64,000 nt of DNA from Streptomyces sp. S4.7 (lineage in GTDB: Bacteria; Actinomycetota; Actinomycetes; Streptomycetales; Streptomycetaceae): contig NZ_CP048397.1 of assembly GCF_010384365.1 (NCBI RefSeq), positions 310,001 to 374,000 on the forward strand, given 5' to 3'. How positions within the stretch are numbered: position 1 is the stretch's first letter; the number at the start of each line of letters is the position of its first letter. The notes under the pieces were generated by a model. It worked only from the letters and a program-made list of their open reading frames with translations. It ran no database searches and was not told where the DNA came from. Below, one piece after another: positions 50,381 through 58,920 of this stretch. Both the position numbers and the translations under genes were made by a program.

Positions 50381-51334
50381 TCAGGCGTACTCCCTCTCCT
50401 TCGGCGTGAAGATAAGGTTGCGGCTCTTCTCGGGGCGGTCACCCGTGATGGGCACGAGGCCGCCGTCGGACTCCGAGATCCAGCGGAAGGTGTAGTCGAG
50501 TCCCGCGAAGGGCTCGGTGAGCTTGCCGAGGAGCGTCTTGTGCAGGGCTTCGAGAATGATGACGGGCCGGTCGCGCTCGATGACACCCCGGGCCCCGGCG
50601 AGCACGCTCGGCTCATGACCCTCCACGTCGATCTTGATCAGGTCGACCGGGGTCTCCCCCAGGGTCCCGTCCACGGTGAGCAAGTGGACCCGGGTGGTGA
50701 ACGCGCTGGCCACCGGCTTGGTGAACTCCTCCAGCGAGGAGCCGGTGGAGAGCAGGTTCGACAGCGGGAAGCGGATGTTGATGTCGGCGGTCCCCGTGTG
50801 GTCCGAGACTCCGTTCTGGTGCAGCACGAGATTCCTCAGACCGTTCGCCCGGTGGTTGACGGCCAGCCTCGCGTGGATCGGCGGCACCGGTTCGAAGGCG
50901 TGCACGGTGGCCTTGGGGGCGGCCAGGGCCGCGATCATCGCGTAGTAGCCGACGTGCGCGCCGATGTCGAGGATCGTACGGCTGGTGGCCGCGAGCCGGC
51001 TCCAGTGGCGCAGGCTCGCCGACTCGTAACCGAAGCGCCCGTTCCACACGGTGTCGAGGGCGACGGCCTCGTCGTTCGCGCAGAACATGACGAACGGCGG
51101 GCAGTGCTCGGAGTCGATCTCGACCCAGCCGTGGTGCGGGAAGCCCTTGCGGTGCGTCGTGAGGATGTCGGAGGTCGTGACGGGCCTGACCCGGGCCGCC
51201 TCGCGCGCCGTCCGCCGGTTCGTCTCGTCGAGATCGCGGATCCGGGTTCCGACGCGCCCGCCGGCCGGCCGGCCCGGCTGTGGCTGCGGCTTCCCGGCGC
51301 TCGCGATCGATGAGATCTTACGGAGGATCTTCAC
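50381..51334 (-). CDS. FkbM-family SAM-dependent methyltransferase
   Basis: A 317-residue methyltransferase. The SAM site is in TILDIGAHVGYYAMIAALAAP (motif I) and VHAFEPVPPIHARL (acidic post-I); then NHRANGLRNLVLHQNGVSDHTG and IKIDVEGHEPSVLAGA, the FkbM signature. The N-terminal ~80 residues are an extra segment. FkbM enzymes O-methylate sugars, polyketides or glycolipids. It stands alone here with no biosynthetic cluster around it. AAGGAG precedes the GTG start at five-base spacing. Confidence 0.9.
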   Translation of the reverse strand: MKILRKISSIASAGKPQPQPGRPAGGRVGTRIRDLDETNRRTAREAARVRPVTTSDILTTHRKGFPHHGWVEIDSEHCPPFVMFCANDEAVALDTVWNGRFGYESASLRHWSRLAATSRTILDIGAHVGYYAMIAALAAPKATVHAFEPVPPIHARLAVNHRANGLRNLVLHQNGVSDHTGTADINIRFPLSNLLSTGSSLEEFTKPVASAFTTRVHLLTVDGTLGETPVDLIKIDVEGHEPSVLAGARGVIERDRPVIILEALHKTLLGKLTEPFAGLDYTFRWISESDGGLVPITGDRPEKSRNLIFTPKEREYA

Positions 51335-51548
51335 TGGGCTCCTTGATGTCGTTCAGGTGGCCGGGAGGTAGGCCGATGTTGCCGACACCGGGTGAGCGGC
51401 GGATGTTGGCTCGGTGAACGCGCGGGGAACCATCCCGTCCGGTCCGCCGAACCACGCTCCGCCGGCGGTGCGCGAGGACACCGGCGGGTGGCGCGACGGC
51501 CGGGCTCGGTCGGCGGTGCGCCGTCCCGGGCCTGGGTTAGCGTGCGGT

Positions 51549-52436
51549 ATGCCCTCTGACAACAGCACACGTTTCGGCAGGATCGGTATCTGGAGTTCGG
51601 CCCTGCACCCTTCCGACCCCGACGGCGCCGCGGCCGTCTCGACGGCGGTCGCCGAACTCGACGCACTGGGATACGGAACGGTCTGGATGGGCGGCAGCCC
51701 GTCGCTCGACCAGGTGGTTCCGGTCATCGATGCCACCCGGCACATCACCGTCGCGACCGGCATTCTCAGCATCTGGGAGCACGAGGCACCGGCCGTCGCC
51801 GAGCGGACGGCACGCATCCAGCGGGACACTGCGGGGCGCTTCGTCCTCGGGCTGGGCGTCAGCCACGGCGGATTCACGCCGAACTACGCGCGGCCCTACT
51901 CGTCCATGGTCGAGTACCTCGACGCCCTGGACGCCGCGTCCGACCCGGTGCCCGCGTCGGGGCGCGTCCTCGCCGCGCTCGGCCCGAAGATGCTGAAGCT
52001 GTCGGCGGACCGGGCGGCGGGCGCGCACCCCTATCTCGTCACGGCGGAGCCCACGGCGCAGGCGCGCGCGACGCTCGGCCCGGACGCGCTGCTCGCACCG
52101 GAGCTGACCGTCGTACTGGACACCGACATCGAACGGGCCCGTACGGTGGCGCGCGGGATGCTGTCGATGTATCTCCAACTGCCCAACTACACGAACAACC
52201 TGCTGCGGCTCGGCTTCACCGAGGGCGACTTCGCGGACGGCGGCAGCGACCGGCTGCTGGCCGCGCTCTTCGCACTGGGTGACCCCGAGACGGTGCGCAC
52301 CCGCGTCGCCGAGTACGTGGACGCCGGCGCCGACCATCTGGCGCTCCAGGTCCTGACGGGCGACCGGGCCAAGGACCTGCCGCTCGCCGAGTGGCGCACG
52401 CTGGCCGAGGCGCTGGAACTGAAACCACGCGACTGA
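51549..52436 (+). CDS. LLM-class F420-dependent oxidoreductase
   Basis: A 295-residue bacterial luciferase-like monooxygenase-fold protein of the F420-dependent (TIGR03620-type) group: FGRIGIWSSALHP, LDALGYGTVWMGGSPSLDQV, HITVATGILSIWEHEAPAVAERTARIQ, RFVLGLGVSHGGF, VLAALGPKMLKLSADRAAGAHPYLV and VAEYVDAGADHLALQVL (listed as conserved stretches). Such enzymes transfer hydride from reduced F420 to diverse substrates. A deazaflavin-dependent nitroreductase-like gene follows on the opposite strand, so both would draw on F420. Confidence 0.92.
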   Translation: MPSDNSTRFGRIGIWSSALHPSDPDGAAAVSTAVAELDALGYGTVWMGGSPSLDQVVPVIDATRHITVATGILSIWEHEAPAVAERTARIQRDTAGRFVLGLGVSHGGFTPNYARPYSSMVEYLDALDAASDPVPASGRVLAALGPKMLKLSADRAAGAHPYLVTAEPTAQARATLGPDALLAPELTVVLDTDIERARTVARGMLSMYLQLPNYTNNLLRLGFTEGDFADGGSDRLLAALFALGDPETVRTRVAEYVDAGADHLALQVLTGDRAKDLPLAEWRTLAEALELKPRD

Positions 52437-52446
52437 CACACCGTCA

Positions 52447-52486
52447 CGAGCCCGCCGACGCCGGTGAGTCGGCGTCGGCGGGCTCG
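52447..52486. terminator. Bidirectional terminator, 17-bp perfect stem
   Basis: CGAGCCCGCCGACGCCG (52447-52463) pairs perfectly with CGGCGTCGGCGGGCTCG (52470-52486), loop GTGAGT, followed by TTGT. It starts 11 nt after the F420 oxidoreductase stop. Confidence 0.9.
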
Positions 52487-52605
52487 TTGTACCGGGTTCT
52501 GTCGGGTAGTCGGACGTCGGGTGTCGGCCGGCGAGGAGCCCGGCTTCACGGAAGCGAAGACCCCGGCCGGCCACTGTCACCGGCCGACGCTCGCGGTCGG
52601 ACCGG

Positions 52606-53010
52606 TCAGACGCGTTCCAGGACGACCACGGGGATCTCCCGGTCCGTCTTGGTCTGGTACTCGTCGTACGCGGGCCACACCTCGGCCATCCGCCGCCACA
52701 TCTCCGGCTTCTCCTCCGGGGTCGCGGTGCGCGCGCGGGCGGTGAAGCGGTCGCCCTTCACCTGCACCCGGACCTCGGGGTCCGCCTGGATGTTGAGGTA
52801 CCAGAGCGGAGGCGAGTCGTCGCCGCCCTTGGAGGCGACGATCAGCAGGTCGTCCCCGTGGGTCCGGTAGATGAGGGGGGTGCTGCGCTGCTCGCCGCTC
52901 TTGCGCCCGGTGGTGGTGAGGATCAGCGTGGTCGTGCCGTTCTCCCACTCGTGCCCGACCTCGCCGTCGGTCTCCTGGTAGCGCTTGACGTGCTCTTTGC
53001 CGAACAGCAT
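52606..53010 (-). CDS. Deazaflavin (F420)-dependent nitroreductase-family protein (DDN-like)
   Basis: A 134-residue protein of the F420H2-dependent quinone/nitroreductase (DDN, DUF385) split-barrel family: TLILTTTGRKSGEQRSTPLIY, LLIVASKGGDDSPPLWYLNIQADPEVRVQV and ARTATPEEKPEMWRRMAEVWPAYDEYQTKT. Family members reduce quinones or nitro compounds. The start is ATG 53010 with GGAG a few bases upstream; longer frames add no homology. Confidence 0.92.
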   Translation of the reverse strand: MLFGKEHVKRYQETDGEVGHEWENGTTTLILTTTGRKSGEQRSTPLIYRTHGDDLLIVASKGGDDSPPLWYLNIQADPEVRVQVKGDRFTARARTATPEEKPEMWRRMAEVWPAYDEYQTKTDREIPVVVLERV

Positions 53011-53198
53011 CTGCCGTCTCCTTACTTGGGTCTCGCTCCGCCCGGCGGACCGCGCGTGCGGACATCTCGGGCGCGTGCGATTTCGACCGTAGCAACGTCC
53101 GCGCGGTGGCGGCCGTGCCCGGCGCGCGCCACGCGGCGCTTGGGTGATTCGGTGAACGGCGGTGCGGAGGCGGTTATTCCGATGTGCCGGTCCCGTGA

Positions 53199-53801
53199 TT
53201 AGCGGGTCGGTCTGCCCAGTTGCAGTGTGTCGGCGAAGGAGTCTTCCCAGGTACGCCATTTCCCGGGGACTTCCGAAGGCTTTACATATGCGTACGCGTA
53301 ACCGTACTCATCCTCGTACTCGTGCGCCGCCGCGACGGGAGTGCGCCCGCGCGCGTGAGCGCCGTTGCCCGCACCCTCGTAACGGTCGTGAATTTCCGAC
53401 TCGTGGATCAGAGAGGGGCTGGCGCGGTCCATGCGGAGCGCGTCGACGGATTCCGCGAGGAGTTCGTATTCCGTGGTTTCGTCGCGGGTGGCGACGCGAA
53501 TGAGATGACCCGCCGCCAGATGTTCCGCGACACGGTCCTGATGGTCTTGATTGTCGCGCCAGGCCCGCAGCATCTGGGGGACGTCGGGGACGTTGTCGGC
53601 CAGCGGGGCGAGCGCCCGGGCGGGGAATTTATCGCTTTCCGGGCTCGGATCGAGGCGTTCGGCAATCCAGGTCGCCCGGTCCCGTAACCACCACAGTGCA
53701 AGTGACAGAGTGGGTGCGCGATACGTTCCCAGGGGTACGCCTATACGCTGACCGCCACTGACTCCGTAGGCGGTGACATGGCACAGGAATTCATCATGCA
53801 C
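53199..53801 (-). CDS. Hypothetical actinobacterial protein
   Basis: About 200 residues without a recognised domain. It begins VHDEFLCHVTAYGVSGGQRIGVPLGTYRAPTLSLALWWLRDRATWIAERL, has a middle helical segment (DNVPDVPQMLRAWRDNQDHQDRVAEHLA) and ends in a Tyr/Asp/Glu-rich stretch (EYEDEYGYAYAYVKP). I choose GTG 53801 because GAGGAG lies eight bases upstream; an ATG at 53825 has no ribosome site. The divergent spacer to 54149 (348 nt) is more A+T-rich at 53925-53945 (ATTATTATGTAG), a plausible promoter core. Confidence 0.7.
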   Translation of the reverse strand: MHDEFLCHVTAYGVSGGQRIGVPLGTYRAPTLSLALWWLRDRATWIAERLDPSPESDKFPARALAPLADNVPDVPQMLRAWRDNQDHQDRVAEHLAAGHLIRVATRDETTEYELLAESVDALRMDRASPSLIHESEIHDRYEGAGNGAHARGRTPVAAAHEYEDEYGYAYAYVKPSEVPGKWRTWEDSFADTLQLGRPTR

Positions 53802-54149
53802 GGCAGCTCTCCTCGCGCCGTTCATTGGTGGCCCGGCGGCCTGGGACGTAATGCTGAGTGGTGAAGGTACGCGGTGGCGGGCGATTCCCGGCGGGCGGAA
53901 TGAATGATCCAGTGGGGGCGCCCAACGTATTATTATGTAGTTCTCCGACGCGCTGTCACGCCATCATTCTGGCCAGAGTTGGAGCGTGTTAATCCATCTC
54001 CTGGCCGAATTTCCGCACCGGGGCGGGACGCCCCGCCGGCCCCGTCGGACGGGGCCGCTGTCGCCCAACCGCCTTGCACCGCACCGACCTTGACGTTCAC
54101 TGTATGGAGTAGCAGTGAAACGCTGCGGAACCGGACATCAGGGGGGCAC

Positions 54150-55982
54150 ATGCCGACGGGGAGAGACAGTGACGAGAAAGAGACGGGTCCGGACCCGAGC
54201 TCGGACACGGGTGCGGACACGGGTGCGGACACGGGTGCGGACACGGGTGCGGACACGGGTGCGAGCGCTGCCGGACCCACCGACGCGATACCGCCCACCG
54301 TCCCGGCGCGACCGCTGACACCGCCGCCGCCGACCGCACCACCCAGCGCACCGCCCGTGCAGCCGCCGGCGACACCGCCGCCGCCCGCCCAGCCGCCGGC
54401 CTTCGGTCCTCCTCCCCCGCCCCCACCACCGCCGCTGCCCACCGGTCCTCCGGCCGCGTCCGGGCATGTCGCCGCCGTAGCGCTTCTCAACCTCACCGGC
54501 CTCGGACTCGGTTACGTCCTGATCCGCGACCGGCTCCGTCTCGCCGTCAACCTCGCGGCGACCGCGGTGTTCCTGCTCCTCCTCCTGCCCGCCGACACCG
54601 ACGGCGCACCGGGCCTGCTCGTCGCCCTCTACGCCCTCGTACTGATCGGCGCCGCCCTCGACGGCGCCCGGCGGGCCCGTGGTCCGGCCCCGCGGCCGCC
54701 GCTGGTGCTCCCCGCCCTGCGGCCCGCTCTGGCCGTCGCGCTCGCCCTCGTGCTGCTCGCGATTCCGGTGGGCGGCGCCGTCGCCTACGGAGCCGCGCAG
54801 GACGAGGCCGTCGAGCGGATGCTGCTCGACAGGCTCGCCGAAGCCGACAAGCAGGTCGAGGCGCTGCGCTCCAGTGACCGGAAGGACAAGACCGCGGGAT
54901 ATGTCTCCGCCCTCGGTGTCTACCGTGAACTCGGCGAGAACGAGGGCGATTCGAGGGCCGGAAAGCTGGTCCCCGAGCGCCTGGAGACGTTCTACGACGC
55001 CGTGTCCCGCCCATACGCCGAGAAGGAGTACTGCGAGGCCGTCGGCCCGCTCAAGTACCTGCGTGGCGTGCCCGATTCGGTCGACGCCGATCTGCTCGGC
55101 AAGCTGGCCGGGTGGCCTGACGAGCCGTTGGCCGTCTCACTCCTGGAGTGCGGACGTACGGGACTGGCCGCGGGCGCGTCGGGGACGGACGGCGGCGAAC
55201 TGGCCGAACTCATCTCCACGTTCCCCGAGTCGGCCCAGGCGGCGGCGGTGGGGCCCGCTGTCGGCGCCGCCATCGAGCAGCGCCGCAAGAAGCTGGGCGG
55301 AGCCGATCCGTGCACGTCCACCACGGAGTTGGAGAGCATCTCGGACCTGGTGAAGTCCTTCGAGACGGACACCGCGGCCCTCAGGAAGAGCGCGGCGTCG
55401 GCCGTGGAGTCCGGGACCTACGCCTGCGGTGTGGACCAGTTCAAGGACAAGAGTTTCGACCGCGCGCTGGAGACGCTGACGTCCTTCCGGTCCACGTACA
55501 AGAACAGCGACCGCAGGGACCGTGCTCGGGACATCGCCATCGCCGCCGAGATCGCCGCGGAGCGCGCGGCGGCCGGCAAGCGGCTGCCGCCCGAGAACGC
55601 GCCCGGCGGTCCCCGGCTGGAGGTGGTGATCAGCAACGACGCCTCGGACGCCGTGGAGATCCTCTACACGGGACCCGTGACCGGCACGGTCAAGATCAAG
55701 GCGTGCGGCGGCTGCGAGAACTACTCCAGTCACGACGCCGTCGACAAGGCGTGCAAGGACTCCGGCAAGGGTTATCCGAGGAAGACGCTGCGACTGCCGG
55801 TGGGCGACTACCACTTCCTGCTCAAGCACTCGGGGGACGCGGCCGACGACGTGACGAGCACGACGGACGGGATGTCGATCGATCCCGGCTACTCCTACAC
55901 CTACTGCAGCTATGTGGTCGAGACGGGGCCCTTCGACTCCATCCGGCCGGTGGACCCGCTGGAGCCGCTGCTGTCCCGGTAG
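54150..55982 (+). CDS. Proline-rich membrane protein with DTGA repeats and extracellular domain
   Basis: A 610-residue protein. Residues ~1-35 contain five exact DTGA repeats; ~40-105 are Pro-rich (PPPPPPPPPLPTG). Four hydrophobic segments lie at ~105-215 (HVAAVALLNLTGLGLGYVLI, LAVNLAATAVFLLLLLP, LLVALYALVLIGAALD, LAVALALVLLAIPVGGAVAYG). The rest (~220-610) is hydrophilic, probably outside, with Cys pairs (KACGGCENYSSHD; YTYCSYVVETGP) and TPR-like helices (DKSFDRALETLTSFRSTYKNSD). The start at ATG 54150 follows GGGGGG. No enzymatic motif is seen; the layout recalls actinobacterial surface or sensor proteins. Confidence 0.8.
   Translation: MPTGRDSDEKETGPDPSSDTGADTGADTGADTGADTGASAAGPTDAIPPTVPARPLTPPPPTAPPSAPPVQPPATPPPPAQPPAFGPPPPPPPPPLPTGPPAASGHVAAVALLNLTGLGLGYVLIRDRLRLAVNLAATAVFLLLLLPADTDGAPGLLVALYALVLIGAALDGARRARGPAPRPPLVLPALRPALAVALALVLLAIPVGGAVAYGAAQDEAVERMLLDRLAEADKQVEALRSSDRKDKTAGYVSALGVYRELGENEGDSRAGKLVPERLETFYDAVSRPYAEKEYCEAVGPLKYLRGVPDSVDADLLGKLAGWPDEPLAVSLLECGRTGLAAGASGTDGGELAELISTFPESAQAAAVGPAVGAAIEQRRKKLGGADPCTSTTELESISDLVKSFETDTAALRKSAASAVESGTYACGVDQFKDKSFDRALETLTSFRSTYKNSDRRDRARDIAIAAEIAAERAAAGKRLPPENAPGGPRLEVVISNDASDAVEILYTGPVTGTVKIKACGGCENYSSHDAVDKACKDSGKGYPRKTLRLPVGDYHFLLKHSGDAADDVTSTTDGMSIDPGYSYTYCSYVVETGPFDSIRPVDPLEPLLSR
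54203..54262 (+). repeat. 12-bp minisatellite, five perfect copies, in-frame
   Basis: The unit GGACACGGGTGC is repeated exactly five times and encodes DTGA repeats near the N-terminus of the Pro-rich membrane protein. Copy number may vary between strains by slippage without breaking the frame. Confidence 0.95.
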
Positions 55983-56120
55983 CACGGGGGCCGTCCCGTA
56001 CGATCTCCGGCATGGGAACGACCTGAGCACACGAGCGTGGTCCGAGAAACAGGATCCGGCCGCCCGGCCGTCGCCGGGCCGCGTTCGTGTGCCGTCACCC
56101 ACTCCAGGAGAGACCAGCCC

Positions 56121-56948
56121 GTGTCGTACGTATCGCCCTCCCCCGTCCTGAACCGCCGCGTCGAGCGGCTGCGTGAGCTGGCCGAGGCCGAACCGCGCCT
56201 GGAAGGCGTCCTGTTGTACGGGTCGTGGACCCTCGGCGAGTCGGACGCCCACTCCGACATCGACGCGTATCTGTTCGTGCGGGACGCGGACGCCGACAGC
56301 TTCGACGGGCGCGCGTTCGTCGAGCGGATCGCGCCGCTGAAGCTGGCCCACACCAATATGTACGGCATCCTCGCCGTCGTCTTCGACGACTTGATGCGCG
56401 GGGAGTTCCACATCGATCCGGCGGGGCCGGGCATCGATCTGATCCCGTCGTGGGAGGGGATGGTTCATCTCCCCGATCCCGATTCCGCCGTCCTGCTCGA
56501 CCGCGGGGGCCGGCTGACCGCCGCCGCACGCAGGCTCGCGGAGTTCCGGCCGCCCGAGCCGGTGGCGACGGCTCAGGAGCTGTGCGACGAACTCGCCAAC
56601 TGGACACTGATGTTGGCCCATGTACGGGCGCGCGGGGAGACCGCCCGCGCGTACAACCTTCTGCACGCGGTCGTCTCGCCGCTCCAGCTGAAACTGTGCC
56701 GGCTGCTGCGCGGATCCATCACGCGCTGGCTCACGCCGAGCCGTGCGCTGGAGGCGGATCTCCCGGAGGCCGACCGCGCGCGACATCTCGCGACCACCGG
56801 CGGGGCGCGGCCCGGTGAACTCCGGTCGGCGGCGATGGAGAGCTGGCGGTGGAGCCGGGACCTGGCCGCCGAGGCGGCGGCGCGCTGGGGCACCCGGCTG
56901 CCGCTTCACCTGCACGACGAGATCGCGGAGTTGCTGGCCGACGGGTAA
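56121..56948 (+). CDS. Nucleotidyltransferase-domain protein (lincosamide-nucleotidyltransferase-like)
   Basis: A 275-residue protein with the DNA-polymerase-beta-like nucleotidyltransferase motif GVLLYGSWTLGESDAHSDIDAYLF (G-S ... D-x-D, ~residues 32-55), followed by an all-helical C-terminal half with LLHAVVSPLQLKLCRLL. Length and layout resemble LnuB/LnuF-type lincosamide nucleotidyltransferases, but aminoglycoside- or metabolite-modifying relatives look similar, so resistance is not established. The GTG start follows CAGGAGAG. It is convergent with the sugar operon ending at 56965, 16 nt away. Confidence 0.85.
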   Translation: MSYVSPSPVLNRRVERLRELAEAEPRLEGVLLYGSWTLGESDAHSDIDAYLFVRDADADSFDGRAFVERIAPLKLAHTNMYGILAVVFDDLMRGEFHIDPAGPGIDLIPSWEGMVHLPDPDSAVLLDRGGRLTAAARRLAEFRPPEPVATAQELCDELANWTLMLAHVRARGETARAYNLLHAVVSPLQLKLCRLLRGSITRWLTPSRALEADLPEADRARHLATTGGARPGELRSAAMESWRWSRDLAAEAAARWGTRLPLHLHDEIAELLADG

Positions 56949-56964
56949 GGCCCCGGCGGCATCC

Positions 56965-58920
56965 TCAAGTGGCGGCGGCCCGGAGGGCCGTGAGCAGGGC
57001 CAGTGGAGTCGTCGCCGCCCATGCCTGCGGTGAGCAGGAGTGCGGATACGGGATGAGTCCGTGGCCGTCCTGTCTCGGGTGGCCCGCGATGACTTCGGGC
57101 AGCCGGTGGCCGTGCGCCGCCGCCGCGTCGAGGAGAGCGTCACTGACCCGCGCGGCTTCCTCGTGCAGTCCGTGGCGGGCGAGTCCGAGGGTGATGACGG
57201 CGTTGTCGTGCGGCCAGATGGAGCCCCGGTGGTAGGAGAGCGGGTGATACGGCGTCTGGCCCGCCGCGAGGGTGCGGATGCCCCAGCCCGAGAAGAAGTC
57301 GGGCTCCAGCAGTCGACGGCCGACGGTTCGGCCGCGCTCGTCGTCGAGGATGCCCGACCACAGCAGATGCCCGGCGTCCGAGGCCAGCGCGTCGACCTGG
57401 CGCCCGGCCCCGTCGAGGGCGAGTGCGGGAAAGCCGCGGTGGGGCATCCAGAAGTCGTCATGGAAGCGGACCCGCAACTGCTCCGCCGCTGCGTCAAGTT
57501 GGTCCGCCCAGCGGGGGGCGTCCCATGCCGTGCGGGCGAGCATCGCCGCGCCGCGCAGGGCGTCGTACGCGTAGCCCTGGGCTTCCGCCACGGCGATGGT
57601 GCCCGTCGCCTGCGTGCCGTCGGCGAAGCAGACCGCTCCGGCGGAGTCCTTCCAGTTCTGGTTGAGCAGGCCGCCGGGGTCAGAGGCGTAGACGAGGTAG
57701 CCGTGCCGGTCGAGTCCGCCGTGTTCGAACATCCAGCGGATGGCGGCGCGGGCGTGGGTCCGCAGGCGGCGGGCGAGGGTGGGGTCCCCGGTCTGCCGGG
57801 CGTGAGCGGCGAGGAGCGCGACGAAGAGCGGGGTGCTGTCGACGGAGCCGTGGTAACGGCCGTACGGGACCTGCCGGAAGCGGGAGAGCTCGCCGTGCCG
57901 GATCTCGTGCACGATCTTTCCGGGCTGGGCCACGGACGCCGGGTCGTGGGTGGTGGCCTGGGTTGCGGCGAGCGCCAGGAGCGTCGACTCGGCGACGCGC
58001 GGCAGATGGGGCAGCGTGAAGAACGAGGTGAGCAGTGAGTCGCGCCCGAACAGGGTGAGGAACCAGGGGACCCCGGCGCCGGGGATCCGCAGGTCCTCGC
58101 CGTCCGGTCCGGTGGCCGGGATGTGCAGCAGGGCGAGGTCGGCGAGACCTCGGGCGAGGGCCCGGCCGAGGGGGGTGGTGTCGTCGGTGGGGAGCGCCGG
58201 CGCGCTGTCGGTCGGCGCGGCGAGGAGCCGTGCGCTCTCCCGCCGTACCCGCTCCTCGGCCTCCTCGGGGCTGGACGGGGCGGGCGGTGGTTCGGCGGCG
58301 CCGTGGGCGCGCGCCGTGACGGTCAGGGTGAGTTCGGCGCTGCCGTGGGCGGGCAGTGGCAGCTGCCAGGTGAGGTCGCGGCCGGTGCCGTGGTCCGTGA
58401 CGGTGGCCGGCGCGGGGGTCGCGGTGACCGTGGTGGCGGACCGCCAGTCGCCGCGCCGGTAGGTGAACTCGATGCCGCCTGGGACGGTTTGGATGTCCCG
58501 GCGGGCGCCGGGCTTGTCGTACGTGCGCCGGTCGCCGCGCAGTTCGAACTGGTCGGCGAAGTCGGCGTCGGCCTCGACGGTGACGGCGAGCGTGGTGTGC
58601 TCGGCGATGTTGCTGATGATCCGTACGCGCTCCACCAACCGGCCCTGGAAGAGGGCCTGTCGGCGCAGCAGTGTCCAGTGGGAGGGTTCGTCGCGGGTGC
58701 TGCCCGCGGTGAGCACCGCCGTGGTGCCGCCGTTGGGGTCGCCGGGGACGAGGGCGGTGGGCCGGGCTCCGTCGACGGTGAGCCGCCAGCGGCTGAGATG
58801 GCGCGCGTCGCGGACGAAGAGTCCGTCGGGTGATCCGCCGTGGGTGCCGGTGATGTCGCCGCTGTCGTCGAGTGCGGCGAACGTGCCGGAGTGGACGAGG
58901 AGTTGGGGTGTGGGGCTCAT
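56965..58920 (-). CDS. Glycogen-debranching-type (amylo-alpha-1,6-glucosidase-like) glycosidase
   Basis: A 651-residue cytosolic protein. The N-terminal beta-sandwich is the 'glycogen debranching N-terminal' domain (LLVHSGTFAALDDSGDI, LFVRDARHLSRWRLTVDG). The C-terminal half is an (alpha/alpha)6 barrel with GVPWFLTLFGRDSLLTSFFTLP, GSVDSTPLFVALLAAHARQTGD, GFPALALDG and YHRGSIWPHDNAVITLGLARHG, supplying the acid catalysts. Members of this group act on alpha-glucosides and are often misnamed debranching enzymes. It overlaps the preceding gene by four bases and is the last gene of the operon, which starts at 62.2 kb. Confidence 0.9.
   Translation of the reverse strand: MSPTPQLLVHSGTFAALDDSGDITGTHGGSPDGLFVRDARHLSRWRLTVDGARPTALVPGDPNGGTTAVLTAGSTRDEPSHWTLLRRQALFQGRLVERVRIISNIAEHTTLAVTVEADADFADQFELRGDRRTYDKPGARRDIQTVPGGIEFTYRRGDWRSATTVTATPAPATVTDHGTGRDLTWQLPLPAHGSAELTLTVTARAHGAAEPPPAPSSPEEAEERVRRESARLLAAPTDSAPALPTDDTTPLGRALARGLADLALLHIPATGPDGEDLRIPGAGVPWFLTLFGRDSLLTSFFTLPHLPRVAESTLLALAATQATTHDPASVAQPGKIVHEIRHGELSRFRQVPYGRYHGSVDSTPLFVALLAAHARQTGDPTLARRLRTHARAAIRWMFEHGGLDRHGYLVYASDPGGLLNQNWKDSAGAVCFADGTQATGTIAVAEAQGYAYDALRGAAMLARTAWDAPRWADQLDAAAEQLRVRFHDDFWMPHRGFPALALDGAGRQVDALASDAGHLLWSGILDDERGRTVGRRLLEPDFFSGWGIRTLAAGQTPYHPLSYHRGSIWPHDNAVITLGLARHGLHEEAARVSDALLDAAAAHGHRLPEVIAGHPRQDGHGLIPYPHSCSPQAWAATTPLALLTALRAAAT

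Noticed and set aside
56121..56948. Calling this a lincosamide resistance gene
   Set aside because: Only the general nucleotidyltransferase motif is certain; several non-resistance families share it.
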